Below are positions 26,644 through 38,559 of a stretch of 51,755 nt of DNA, piece by piece. The DNA comes from a bacterium (GTDB taxonomy: Bacteria > Myxococcota_A > Bradymonadia > REDH01). The translations under genes and the position numbers were made by a program. Below the pieces are notes generated by a model, which made no database searches, had not been told where the DNA came from, and was given only the letters and a program-made list of their open reading frames with translations. Positions within the stretch are counted from its first letter, which is position 1. Each line of letters opens with the position of its first letter. The stretch is taken from NCBI GenBank assembly GCA_030427825.1, contig JAUICO010000022.1, positions 1 to 51,755 of the forward strand. The letters are read 5' to 3'.

Positions 26644-27383
26644 CGCTCTGCCGGCGCCTCGGGCAGGGTTCCAAAGTCGTATTCCGGGTAGGCAGCGATG
26701 AGCTGCGCGTGCACTCTGCTGTAGGTCTCGACCAGGTCGGCAAGGTCACGACGGAACACATCCTTGTCCATGCGATTTCCGTCCGCGTCCCAAAGTCGCT
26801 GGGTGTCCGGGCTGATCTCGTCTGCGAGAAGAATCTTGCCGTCTACTCGGCCAAACTCGAGCTTGAAGTCGACAAGGTCCAGGCCGCACTTCTTCCAGAG
26901 CTCGATCAGATGCTCGTTGATTTCGAGGGCCATCCTTCGAAGCGTCGCCAGCTCATCTTCGGTAGCGAGATTGAGGATACGGATGTGGTCGTCCGTGATC
27001 ATCGGGTCTCCAAGGTCGTCGTCCTTGTAGTAGAACTCGACGATCGGTGCACTGAGTCGGACCCCCTCATCGAGGCCTGTGCGCTTCGAGAGACTTCCTG
27101 CGACGATGTTACGGGCGACCACTTCGATTTGAATGATCTCGACTGCCCGAATCCGCATGTCGCGGGTATTCGGCGTCTCGATGTAGTGGCTGGGGATGCC
27201 GCGGTCTGCGAGGTAGCGGAACACGATCCCGGCGATGCGATTGTTCAGCTCACCCTTGCCACCAAACTCCGCCTTCTTCTCAGCATTGAACGCCGTGGCC
27301 GAATCCTTGAAGCGTTGAACCAGCACGCCCTCTTCGCTGGTGGTGTAGACGGCCTTTGCTTTTCCTTCGTACAGCTTCTGCAT
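26640..27383 (-). CDS. purC: Phosphoribosylaminoimidazole-succinocarboxamide synthase
   Basis: A 247-residue purine biosynthesis enzyme that joins aspartate to CAIR using ATP. ATG 27383 (MQKLYEGKAKAVYTT) is preferred over 27410 because the family starts there and AGAGG sits at a good distance upstream. Motifs include FKDSATAFNAEKKAEFGGKG, VEIIQIEVVARNIVAGSLSK, KCGLDLVDFKLEFGR and LADEISPDTQRLWD. It stands alone: no other pur gene is nearby. Its stop codon overlaps the opposing gene (TTAG at 26640-26643). Confidence 0.97.
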   Translation of the reverse strand: MQKLYEGKAKAVYTTSEEGVLVQRFKDSATAFNAEKKAEFGGKGELNNRIAGIVFRYLADRGIPSHYIETPNTRDMRIRAVEIIQIEVVARNIVAGSLSKRTGLDEGVRLSAPIVEFYYKDDDLGDPMITDDHIRILNLATEDELATLRRMALEINEHLIELWKKCGLDLVDFKLEFGRVDGKILLADEISPDTQRLWDADGNRMDKDVFRRDLADLVETYSRVHAQLIAAYPEYDFGTLPEAPAER

Positions 27384-27511
27384 CGAGAACCTCTGTGGCG
27401 GTGGGTGCATCGCAGGCTGGGGTTGGTCCCGCCTGGCAATGTCGGTGTTCGGAGCGTGGTTGCTCCGCGGGTATGCTAAGTCTTCGCGGCAGCGACGCAG
27501 GCGAAATCGGG

Positions 27512-27555
27512 CTCAAAAACACAAACCGCGCCGGGGCACATTGCCGAAGCGCGGT
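27512..27555 (-). terminator. Intrinsic terminator of the 27576-28094 gene
   Basis: ACCGCGC (27525-27531) pairs perfectly with GCGCGGT (27549-27555), with an inner GGCA/TGCC stem around a three-base loop. On the minus strand the hairpin is followed by TTTGTGTTTTTGAG, a T-rich tract. It lies about 20 bases after the stop codon of the small secreted protein gene, the expected place. Confidence 0.75.
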
Positions 27556-27575
27556 GGCGTCGATCTTCTCCGAAC

Positions 27576-28094
27576 TCAGCCCGAGAAGGTCATGCTGGAA
27601 ATGACGCTCTGGTAGTTCGGCAGGAAAGAGTCGTAGACGTCTTCGTGCATGTAGGCGACGACCAACCATGCGGTTGTCTCATGGATGAACTCGAAGATGG
27701 CAACCTTCAGAGTCACACCGGAGTGCGTGAAGGTGTAGATGGACTCCTTGCCGGTGTGGCCGCCGTAGGACTTGCCCTCCTCGGTACCGATTCGACTGAA
27801 GTCTGAGTTCTGCAGGGTCTCGTGGAAGGTGTTGAAGAACACATCGGCGACGTCCTGCGTCATCAGCTGCGTCGCGATCACCTCGATCTGGCTGTGACTC
27901 TGGTACTGCTTGAAATTGAACGCTGCGCGGTCATTGCCTTCAACGCTTTCCCAACTCGCGGGACGGGTCACTGTGACGCCAAACTGGGCGTTCTCAACCG
28001 GCGCCGCTTCCTGTGCGAAAGCCGAGCCGGTCGTGATGAGCGCAACGCAAAGTGCGCACACGAATCCAAAAATAGAGACTTTAACGAGCTTCAT
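27576..28094 (-). CDS. Small secreted protein, PsbP/DUF1795-like fold
   Basis: 172 residues from ATG 28094, chosen because of GGGAG seven bases upstream and a clean signal peptide ([20 protein letters not shown], then an AFA site near residue 27). The mature part begins like many PsbP/DcrB-type domains, [16 protein letters not shown], and continues with alternating strands to a C-terminal [12 protein letters not shown]. The function of such proteins is generally unknown. It is monocistronic: it has its own terminator and diverges from carB. Confidence 0.78.
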   Translation of the reverse strand: MKLVKVSIFGFVCALCVALITTGSAFAQEAAPVENAQFGVTVTRPASWESVEGNDRAAFNFKQYQSHSQIEVIATQLMTQDVADVFFNTFHETLQNSDFSRIGTEEGKSYGGHTGKESIYTFTHSGVTLKVAIFEFIHETTAWLVVAYMHEDVYDSFLPNYQSVISSMTFSG

Positions 28095-28118
28095 CTGGTC
28101 ACTCCCATTACGCGATGC

Positions 28119-28139
28119 GCCGACCCCGAGGCGGTCGGC
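28119..28139. other. Stem-loop in the divergent carB leader
   Basis: GCCGACC (28119-28125) and GGTCGGC (28133-28139) form a perfect 7-bp stem with a 7-base loop. No T-run follows in either direction. It lies between the divergent starts at 28094 and 28284 and could be an operator or leader structure; role unknown. Confidence 0.35.
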
Positions 28140-28283
28140 TCGCTGCGCCATGCCTATACGCCACGACCCGCCGGCTGTCCAGAGATCCGCACCGATGGAC
28201 GGTGGCGTTTTGGCATGACCCGCGTTAGAGGCCTCCCGACTTTTGTCCGACGCAATTCAGACGCCATAACCCCGCTCGGTGCC

Positions 28284-31547
<3,264 letters not shown>

Positions 31548-31634
31548 CCACTGAGGCTACAATCGATAGCCAGACAGAACCGTACCGCGCCGCGGCAACA
31601 CTGCCTGCGGAAACACCCAGCGAGTGACCACACG

Positions 31635-32132
31635 ATGGAACGATTTCCCATGACGCCGCAATGCAAAGAGCGGCTAAAAGACGAACTGGATCATCTGAAG
31701 TCCGTTGAACGCCCTGCGGTAGTCAACGCCATCGAGGTTGCACGGGAGCACGGCGACCTCAAAGAGAACGCCGAGTATCACGCGGCGAAGGACCGCCAGG
31801 GATGGATTGAAGCGCGCATTCGCATTCTCGAAGCCAAGGTCTCACGCGCCGAAGTCATCGACCCGGCGACGATGTCCGGCGACATTGTGCGCTTCGGTGC
31901 TACGGTCACGCTGATGGACAGCGATACCGAGCAGGAGATCACCTACGCGGTTGTCGGCGAAGATGAGTCTGACGTGAAGCGTGGCTTCCTCAACTTCAAG
32001 TCCCCGATCGCTCGCGGCATTCTGGGTAAGGAAGAAGGGGACGATGTGGACATCCCCACAGCCGGTGGCGTCCGCTCCTTCGAAATCCTGACCGTTGAGT
32101 ACAAAGCGCTCGACACCTCACCGGTCGAGTAA
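31635..32132 (+). CDS. greA: Transcription elongation factor GreA
   Basis: A 165-residue factor that rescues backtracked RNA polymerase by stimulating transcript cleavage. The N-terminal coiled coil includes the catalytic-tip motif HGDLKENAEYHAAKDRQ with the conserved Asp and Glu. MERFPMTPQCKERLKDELDHL aligns with the start of the family (residues given in short form), supporting ATG 31635. The C-terminal domain (SPIARGILGKEEGDDVDI) is typical. Its 3' end converges on rel with only 32 bases between the stops. Confidence 0.96.
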   Translation: MERFPMTPQCKERLKDELDHLKSVERPAVVNAIEVAREHGDLKENAEYHAAKDRQGWIEARIRILEAKVSRAEVIDPATMSGDIVRFGATVTLMDSDTEQEITYAVVGEDESDVKRGFLNFKSPIARGILGKEEGDDVDIPTAGGVRSFEILTVEYKALDTSPVE

Positions 32133-32169
32133 GTCAGGAAGCTTCTATCACCGGTTGAGAAAGGTCAGA
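32118..32169. repeat. Imperfect 22-bp direct repeat across the greA/rel 3' ends
   Basis: TCACCGGTCGAGTAAGTCAG at 32118-32137 recurs as TCACCGGTTGAGAAAGGTCAG at 32148-32168. The first copy covers the end of greA, the second the end of rel. It looks like a small local duplication with offset 30 bases. Confidence 0.5.
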
Positions 32170-34381
32170 TACGTCCGTGCACCCGTTCAACGGTGAGCAC
32201 GTCATCAATCTTGCGAACGGACTCGAGCGCCTTCGCAAGATGGCCGGCGCTCTTGATCCTCACGTCGAAGAGACTGAGCGCGTTTCCATCTGACTGCGAC
32301 TTGCAGTGCGCCTCAGCGATGTCGATTCCCGCGGATGAGATGGCGCGGGTGATATCGGCCAGGGTCCCCGGTTCATTGCGAGCGATCACCTTGACGCGCA
32401 CCCGTCGGGTGCCGTCGGTTTCGGCACTTCGCCCTCCGTCCCAATCGAGCGCCCGCAGACGCTCAGTTTCGATGTTGTCGAGTCGTTGACAACTGGTCAC
32501 GTGCACGACGAGTCCACGGCCGCGAGTCACGAAGCCGACAATCTCTTCACCGGGCACCGGATTGCAGCACCTTGCGAAGGTATGCATGACATCGTCGTTG
32601 CTACCCTGCACCGTTACGCGAGGCTCGCGGCCGGCCGGGATGAGTGAGCGCAGATGCTGTCCGAAGCGCCGGATGGGGGTGGGCTTCACTTCCTGCTCTG
32701 CGGGCGGCACGATTCGCTCTACCACGCTCTTCACATCGGTCTTCGCAAAACCAATATCGATGAGCAGCATGTCGACCGTCTGGAACTTCAGCTGGCGCGC
32801 AACACGATGCAGATCCCGTGACTTCTCAACGGCAGCGAGCTTCCGACCTGCCTTCTTCAGCTCCGTCGCCAGCATGTCGCGTCCCAGCTCCAGTGCGTCC
32901 GCGCGTCTCTCGGCGCGTAGCTCCTGCCTGATCCGCGAAGCCGCGCGGCCGGATTTCACAAACTCCAGCCACTCCTTGCGCGGACGTTGATTCTCGCTCG
33001 TGATGATCTCAACCGAGTCGCCGTTCTTCAGCTCGTGGCTGATCTGCACCATCCGACCGTTCACGCGGGCGCCGTGACAGCGCCGACCCACTTCAGAGTG
33101 GACCGCGTATGCGAAGTCGACGGGCGTGGCTCCCGCCGGAAGGCTCTTCACATCGCCGTTTGGTGTAAAAACAAACACTTCATCTTCGAACAGGTCGAGA
33201 CGAACGCTGTCGAGATACTCGCGAGAGTTGTCGATCTCGGCGCCGGACTCAACCAACGACCGCAACCAGATAAACGCATCGGCTGAGGGGTCGACGACCT
33301 TGCGGTCTTCCTTGTACGCCCAATGCGCAGCTACGCCGTGCTCCGCCACCTGGTGCATCTCACGGGTACGAATCTGCACTTCGATACGAACCCCCTCAGG
33401 CCCGATCACCGTTGTGTGCAGCGATTGGTACCCGTTGGGCTTGGGAACCCCGATGTAATCCTTGAAACGGCCGGCCACCGGACGCCACTTGTCGTGGATG
33501 AGGCCGAGAACCTGGTAGCAGGAGGCCACGTCGGGAACGATCACGCGAAATGCAGTGATATCGAAGAGGCCGTCGAAGGACACACCGGACTTTTCGATCT
33601 TTCGCTGAATCGACGCGAAATTCTTTGCCCGCCCTTTCACCTCGGCTTTTGTATCCGCCTCGCGAAAGAGCCGCTCAAGAATCGTAACCGTCGTCCTGAT
33701 GTACTCTTCGCGCTCGCGACGCGTTTGATTCATCTGACGAGAGAGCTCTGCGTAGGCATCCGGATTGATATAGCGGAGGGCAATGTCCTCCAACTCAATC
33801 TTCATCCAATTGATGCCCAGACGACTCGCCAGGGGTGCGTAGATGTCCATGGTCTCGGCGGCGATACGACGCTGCTTGTCGGACCGCATGTGTTTGAGCG
33901 TCCGTACGTTGTGCAGGCGGTCGGCCAGCTTGATCAGAACCACGCGAAGGTCCCTGCTCATCGCGACGATCAGCTTGCGCGTGTTCTCCGCCTGATGCTC
34001 CTCTCGCGTCGCGAAGTTGAGCTTCGAGAGCTTAGTGAGCCCTGAAACGATCTGCGCGATCTCGGGGGTGAAGCGCTCTGCAATGTCCTCAGCGGTAGCG
34101 TCAGAGTCCTCAACCACATCGTGCAACAGCGCGGCACAGAGGCTCGGCACACCGAGGCGAAGCTGCGCGGCGATCAGTGATACTTCCAGGGGATGCCCGA
34201 TGTATGGGTCCCCGTTCTTGCGCGTCTGGCCGGCGTGCATCTCGGAGGCATAGTTGAACGCGTCACGGTACATCGTGAGGTCCACGCCCGGCTGGTACGA
34301 GCGAATCGTCGTCTCGACTTCGCGGAGACGCTGCGCGAGCAGCTCGTCAGCAGACAATCCCTTTTTGGGCTTCAGAACCAT
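32165..34381 (-). CDS. relA: Bifunctional (p)ppGpp synthetase/hydrolase (RelA/SpoT family)
   Basis: 738 residues from ATG 34381; an in-frame ATG at 34468 would add 29 unconserved residues. The hydrolase domain is intact (HD at 87-88 in LLHDVVEDSDATAED, and LIKLADRLHNVRTL). The synthetase domain has GRFKDYIGVPKPNGYQSLHT; the RxKD form (305-308) is that of bifunctional enzymes rather than the ExDD of dedicated RelA. A TGS domain (about 393-461) and a C-terminal ACT domain (RNEPGTLADITRAISSAGID) follow. It controls the stringent response. It lies directly after gmk; rpoZ, often between the two, is missing. Confidence 0.96.
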   Translation of the reverse strand: MVLKPKKGLSADELLAQRLREVETTIRSYQPGVDLTMYRDAFNYASEMHAGQTRKNGDPYIGHPLEVSLIAAQLRLGVPSLCAALLHDVVEDSDATAEDIAERFTPEIAQIVSGLTKLSKLNFATREEHQAENTRKLIVAMSRDLRVVLIKLADRLHNVRTLKHMRSDKQRRIAAETMDIYAPLASRLGINWMKIELEDIALRYINPDAYAELSRQMNQTRREREEYIRTTVTILERLFREADTKAEVKGRAKNFASIQRKIEKSGVSFDGLFDITAFRVIVPDVASCYQVLGLIHDKWRPVAGRFKDYIGVPKPNGYQSLHTTVIGPEGVRIEVQIRTREMHQVAEHGVAAHWAYKEDRKVVDPSADAFIWLRSLVESGAEIDNSREYLDSVRLDLFEDEVFVFTPNGDVKSLPAGATPVDFAYAVHSEVGRRCHGARVNGRMVQISHELKNGDSVEIITSENQRPRKEWLEFVKSGRAASRIRQELRAERRADALELGRDMLATELKKAGRKLAAVEKSRDLHRVARQLKFQTVDMLLIDIGFAKTDVKSVVERIVPPAEQEVKPTPIRRFGQHLRSLIPAGREPRVTVQGSNDDVMHTFARCCNPVPGEEIVGFVTRGRGLVVHVTSCQRLDNIETERLRALDWDGGRSAETDGTRRVRVKVIARNEPGTLADITRAISSAGIDIAEAHCKSQSDGNALSLFDVRIKSAGHLAKALESVRKIDDVLTVERVHGRI

Positions 34382-34525
34382 GCTAGATTCGCCGGTCATA
34401 CGACGCAGCAGGACAGTGCATTCCGCCCCAGGCTGCGCTCGTTGCGTCAGACCAGTGTACGGACTCATGAGCTGAAGTAAACTTGTTGAATGCTCCAGCG
34501 AAGATATCCGCTGCGCGTTCAGCTC

Positions 34526-35137
34526 TCAGCCGGACCCCGCGACGGGGAGCCCGATCCCGCGACGCAGGGCATCGATACGAGCCTGAGTACGCTGGCCGCC
34601 TGCCAGATACACAGCTCGAACAAGCTCGTAGGTTTCGTCCAGCGTGTCGTTGACCACGGCGAACTCGAACTCGTCCAGCCGGTCCAGCTCGCCCAGCGCC
34701 GCGGCCAGTCGCCCCGCGATCACGTCGTCGCTGTCGGTTCCACGGCCCCGAAGTCGCTCTTCGAGAACGGCGACGCTGGGCGGCAGCAGCATGCAGGTTA
34801 CTGCGTCCGGGTATGCATCCCGCAGACTCGCAGCGCCCTGCACGTCAATATCGAAAATCAGGTCGAGCCCCTGAGCCCCCGCCTCATCAATCGTACGACG
34901 GGTCGTGCCGTAGAGGTTGCCGTGCACTGTAGCGTGCTCGGCGAACTCGCCGCGTTCAACCATCGCCTCAAACTCGCCGCGTTCAACGAAGTGGTAGTGC
35001 ACGCCGTCTGTCTCTCCTCGCCGCTTCGGCCGCGTCGTGCAGCTGACACTGAGGCTGAGGCGCGGAAACTCCTCGAGCAGTCGACGACTGACGCTTGATT
35101 TTCCGACTCCAGAGGGCCCGGCGACAACAAAGAGCAT
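34526..35137 (-). CDS. gmk: Guanylate kinase
   Basis: A 203-residue enzyme phosphorylating GMP to GDP. The P-loop is AGPSGVGKSSV; SVSCTTRPKRRGETDGVHYH binds GMP; LIFDIDVQGAASLR and FVVNDTLDETYE are also family features (the latter reads EFAVVNDTLDE). A perfect GGAGG lies eight bases before ATG 35137. It follows the epimerase by 48 bases and precedes rel, which uses GDP/GTP. Confidence 0.97.
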   Translation of the reverse strand: MLFVVAGPSGVGKSSVSRRLLEEFPRLSLSVSCTTRPKRRGETDGVHYHFVERGEFEAMVERGEFAEHATVHGNLYGTTRRTIDEAGAQGLDLIFDIDVQGAASLRDAYPDAVTCMLLPPSVAVLEERLRGRGTDSDDVIAGRLAAALGELDRLDEFEFAVVNDTLDETYELVRAVYLAGGQRTQARIDALRRGIGLPVAGSG

Positions 35138-35185
35138 ACACGCCTCCTACAGAGTGCTCGGCCTACCGATGCCACGCCGCCAATG

Positions 35186-36121
35186 TCAACGTGACGACCA
35201 CTGTACAAGGTCCCGCAGCCCGGCGGTCAGGTCACCCGGCGGGGTATACCCCAGTCGGGTCTGCGCGCGTGTGATGTCGGCCACGCTGTGTCGAATGTCA
35301 CCGGCCCGCTCAGGCGCGAATTCGGGCTCCACCTCGCGCCCGAAGATATCGTTGAGCGCGACGATCAGGTCCAGCAGGCTTGTGGCGGTCCCTGTGCCCA
35401 CATTCACCGGCTCACCTGCAAACTTTGCGTCGGTTCGCGTCGTTGCCAGCAACGCATCGCAGACTCCGGACACATGACAGAAATCACGTGTCTGGCCACC
35501 GTCGCCGAAGATGGTCGGCGCGATGCCTGCGTCGTAGCAATCGACAAACTTTGAGATGACCGCGGCATAGGCACCGCTGGGGTCCTGGCGGGGCCCGAAA
35601 ATATTGAAGAAGCGCAACGGAAAGCAGGCCAGGCCATAGGCCTGTGAATACACGCGGCAGTGGTACTCGCCGGCCAGCTTTGTCGAGGCGTAGGGCGAGT
35701 GTGGCGCCGGTGCCGCCTCCTCGCGCGCAGGCAGGCCGGCGTCGCTACCGTACACTGCGGCTGAGGAGGCATAACTGACGCCACGCAGGCCACCGCGTCG
35801 AGCTGCCTCCAGAGCGTTCACCATCCCCATCCCGTTGATCGCTTCTGTCTCCCTCGGATTCGCGACAGACTCCGGCACCGACACCAGCGCCGCCAGATGG
35901 AAGAGCCAGTCCGCACCTCGGCATACGGAGTCCAGCAGTGGCGCGTCGCGAATGTCACCCTCTACGACTTCCGGCGAACCCTCAATCGCCCTGATGTTTG
36001 ACAGGTCCCCGGTCGAGAAGTTGTCGAACACCGTCACCGACCAGCCCTCAGACAGCAGGCGCTCGCTGAGGTGACTGCCGATAAAACCGGCGCCGCCGGT
36101 GACTACTGCTCGTCGGGACAT
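35186..36121 (-). CDS. NAD-dependent nucleotide-sugar epimerase/dehydratase
   Basis: A 311-residue extended SDR. The NAD motif is VVTGGAGFIGSHLSERLL; the catalytic parts are SYASSAAVYG and the SPYASTKLAGEYH (YxxxK) motif. FNIFGPRQDPSGAYAAVISK and VNVGTGTATSLLDL indicate a UDP-glucose 4-epimerase-like or UDP-N-acetylglucosamine 4-epimerase-like subgroup; the sugar cannot be set from sequence alone. It probably serves surface polysaccharide synthesis. It starts 14 bases after the barrel-protein gene. Confidence 0.92.
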   Translation of the reverse strand: MSRRAVVTGGAGFIGSHLSERLLSEGWSVTVFDNFSTGDLSNIRAIEGSPEVVEGDIRDAPLLDSVCRGADWLFHLAALVSVPESVANPRETEAINGMGMVNALEAARRGGLRGVSYASSAAVYGSDAGLPAREEAAPAPHSPYASTKLAGEYHCRVYSQAYGLACFPLRFFNIFGPRQDPSGAYAAVISKFVDCYDAGIAPTIFGDGGQTRDFCHVSGVCDALLATTRTDAKFAGEPVNVGTGTATSLLDLIVALNDIFGREVEPEFAPERAGDIRHSVADITRAQTRLGYTPPGDLTAGLRDLVQWSSR

Positions 36122-36135
36122 GGGCTCCTTTCAGA

Positions 36136-36972
36136 TTACGATTCGTCCTGTGCGGTGCCCTCTTCTGCCTCATCTTCCGGCTTCGGTTCAATGATGATCG
36201 ACGGCTCCGCAGTATCGTCCGTCGGCGCCTCTGCATCGCCTGCCGGCTCAGACGCATCCAGGCGCTCCGCTGGTTCCACGTCGTTGCCAACCACCGGCGG
36301 ACGCCGATCGTCTCCAAAGCGCGCGCGTCGCGATGGCCGCTGCGGGTGAAAGGTGATCACAAAGGCGCTCCCGAAACGCAGACCACTCAAATCGAGGTCT
36401 CCAGGCGACGCACCATCGTAGTCGAAAGCCAGGGGCGTTCTCAGGTCGTACCCGACTCGCATCTCGACGCCGACTCCAACCCGGCGTCCAAAGTACCCGG
36501 CCTCGATTCCACCGAAGACACCCGCCGAGACACCGACCGCGCCATCCTGATACACCGGCGCGTCGACCGGCTCGATTCGTGAGCTCACGTGCTGAAGCCC
36601 TACTTCGACGGTGGCGAAAGGACGCACCCAGGGAAGCAGCTTGTACAAATAGCGACCGCGTACACGCACGCCGTTGCCGATAAGCTCGGTGGACGCGTAG
36701 CCGCCGAATACGCTGTTGCTCTCTCGAAAGCGCTCGTAGTCGATCTCGAGCCCGAACCCCTTCCTGAAGTCGACGCCGACGCCGACCACCGCCAGGTTGA
36801 TGTCGTCGTACCAGTCGTAGAGATCGTAGCTGTTGTCGCGCGCGCGTACGCCATCACCGCCGGCCCGTAGACGATAGCCGTCCACCGATTGCGCCTCGGC
36901 AGTAGCGGCGGGAATCAGGGCCATAGACATGAACGCCAACACGACGGCGGCGCAGAGTAGTAGCTTATTCAT
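36136..36972 (-). CDS. Outer-membrane beta-barrel-like protein with acidic tail
   Basis: A 278-residue protein with signal peptide (MNKLLLCAAVVLAFMSMALI, cleavage after AEA near residue 27). Alternating aromatic and small residues in strands such as NLAVVGVGVDFRKGFGLEID, GVRVRGRYLYKLLPWVRPFA and GRRVGVGVEMRVGYDLR suggest an eight-stranded barrel of the OmpA/porin-like type. FGSAFVITFHPQRPSR may be the last strand. The last 40-45 residues are an acidic Ala/Glu/Asp-rich tail, unusual after a barrel. The start overlaps the upstream lipoprotein stop by ATGA. Confidence 0.8.
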   Translation of the reverse strand: MNKLLLCAAVVLAFMSMALIPAATAEAQSVDGYRLRAGGDGVRARDNSYDLYDWYDDINLAVVGVGVDFRKGFGLEIDYERFRESNSVFGGYASTELIGNGVRVRGRYLYKLLPWVRPFATVEVGLQHVSSRIEPVDAPVYQDGAVGVSAGVFGGIEAGYFGRRVGVGVEMRVGYDLRTPLAFDYDGASPGDLDLSGLRFGSAFVITFHPQRPSRRARFGDDRRPPVVGNDVEPAERLDASEPAGDAEAPTDDTAEPSIIIEPKPEDEAEEGTAQDES

Positions 36973-38549
36973 TTCGGCCCTCCGTCAGCGATGTCGTTCA
37001 GGAAGAAGCCGCGAGCCGCATTGCCCGCTACTTCGGGTTCCTCCAGCGAGAGCGAGTAGAGCCAGCCGAATCGGTCCGGCAACGTGACTACAGCTCGCCC
37101 CGCGTCTTCAAACACGAAGACCTCAGACGGTGGCGCCGGCAGCTCGACCTGTCCGCTCGCGCCTGTGTCCAGGTCGACCCATGCGAGCAAAGCCTCGCCG
37201 ACAACGGTAACCCAGGCCTGTCGACCGACAACCGTCGGAACGCTGATAACACTCGACGACGCCAGCGAGATCTGCGCCCGAGCGTTCAAGTCCACAATCC
37301 CAATCCCGCGACCGTTACTTCGCCTGGTAACAAGCAGCTCATTCGGCGCGTCCGGCACCTCAACGAGCCCGGACACGGTGTGGTCCAGGCGACGAGCAAA
37401 CATCGCAGCCGCACCGCGGCGTTGCAGCTCGGCCAGGGGAGCGAAGAAGATGGTGTCGACGCCCGAGCCTGCGAGTACAACCTGCGGATCCGGCGCTGCT
37501 CCGTCGCCGGCATCCCACACAAGCGCCTCGGTCAGCGAACGGCCCAGCGCGTGCGTGATCACATCACTGTTCTGCACATCAACGAACGAAGCGTACTGTC
37601 CGCCGGACAGCACCAACAACCAATCACTGACTTCGCCATCCTGCATCAGCTGATACGGGTGAATCGTCCGCGGAGCGAACGGGGTCGTAACCAGGTTCAC
37701 AGAGAGGTCAAAGCGAAGCTCGGCCTGCTGCGTGGGGCGCACATCGATCCCAAAGAGCTGCGACGCCCCCGTCGCCTGCACGTACAGCCGCGCGTTGTCG
37801 AGGGACGGAGACAGCATGAACGCCGCGCGCGGCTGCAACGACACCGCCTCGGCGGGGTCTGAGAGCTGCACGAGGCGCTGCCTGTTTGTGACGTCATCCA
37901 ATGAGTCCAGATCGACGATCGAAACAGCGTTCTGCGCAAACACAACAAGCGCCTGCAGGGTCTGCGATTCGACGGCCACAGGGTCAACAAACTCAAAACC
38001 CGTCGGCCGCTGGCCCCGCAGTGTAAAGCCTGTCACCCTCTCGTCCACGTCGTCGGTGCTCGGGTCATCTTCAGCCTCACGATCCACGATCGCGATCTCG
38101 GCCGGATTCACAAAGACGCCGGCGTCCGTTCCGCTGGAGCCGGGCCGAAATGAAGCCACAACCCAGCGTCCGGTCGGGTCTGCATGCAGGGCATCAAAGC
38201 CCGCACCCAGGGCAACCGTATCCGGCGTGCCGTCATCAGCGCCGCCCAGGCCATCAACAAACACCAGCGAAGGCGGCTCTGCTGTGAGCATCGCAATGCT
38301 GCCGTCCCCAAGCGACGTGGACACAACGACTCGCCCGGGGATGTCGACGCCGGCCGCGGTGAGGCGGTCATCGTCGACAGCAATCTGCCAGCTGTCTCCA
38401 AAGCTGCCGCTAACACACACAATCGAACTCAGACCGGCGCTGCATTCCGGCGACTCCGGGTATGTCTCCCATGAATCCGGTCTTCCGGTTTCGTCGCAGC
38501 CGGCCCCAAGAACGAACGCGGCGACAATCCAAATAGAATTCCTGTACAT
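36969..38549 (-). CDS. Propeller-like lipoprotein (526 aa)
   Basis: A lipoprotein of unknown function. The start is decided by AGGAGG at 38554-38559 (minus strand), which is too close to ATG 38552 and well placed for ATG 38549; MYRNSIWIVAAFVLGAGC then gives a signal with Cys18 followed by DETG. The mature part has many blade-like units, for example WQIAVDDDRLTAAGV, DSLDDVTNRQRLVQLSDPAE and AWVTVVGEALLAWVDLDTGA, that suggest a WD40/YVTN-type beta propeller. It has 8 or more Cys-poor blades and no catalytic motif. It follows another such lipoprotein closely and overlaps the barrel gene. Confidence 0.75.
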   Translation of the reverse strand: MYRNSIWIVAAFVLGAGCDETGRPDSWETYPESPECSAGLSSIVCVSGSFGDSWQIAVDDDRLTAAGVDIPGRVVVSTSLGDGSIAMLTAEPPSLVFVDGLGGADDGTPDTVALGAGFDALHADPTGRWVVASFRPGSSGTDAGVFVNPAEIAIVDREAEDDPSTDDVDERVTGFTLRGQRPTGFEFVDPVAVESQTLQALVVFAQNAVSIVDLDSLDDVTNRQRLVQLSDPAEAVSLQPRAAFMLSPSLDNARLYVQATGASQLFGIDVRPTQQAELRFDLSVNLVTTPFAPRTIHPYQLMQDGEVSDWLLVLSGGQYASFVDVQNSDVITHALGRSLTEALVWDAGDGAAPDPQVVLAGSGVDTIFFAPLAELQRRGAAAMFARRLDHTVSGLVEVPDAPNELLVTRRSNGRGIGIVDLNARAQISLASSSVISVPTVVGRQAWVTVVGEALLAWVDLDTGASGQVELPAPPSEVFVFEDAGRAVVTLPDRFGWLYSLSLEEPEVAGNAARGFFLNDIADGGPK

Positions 38550-38559
38550 CATCGGCCTC

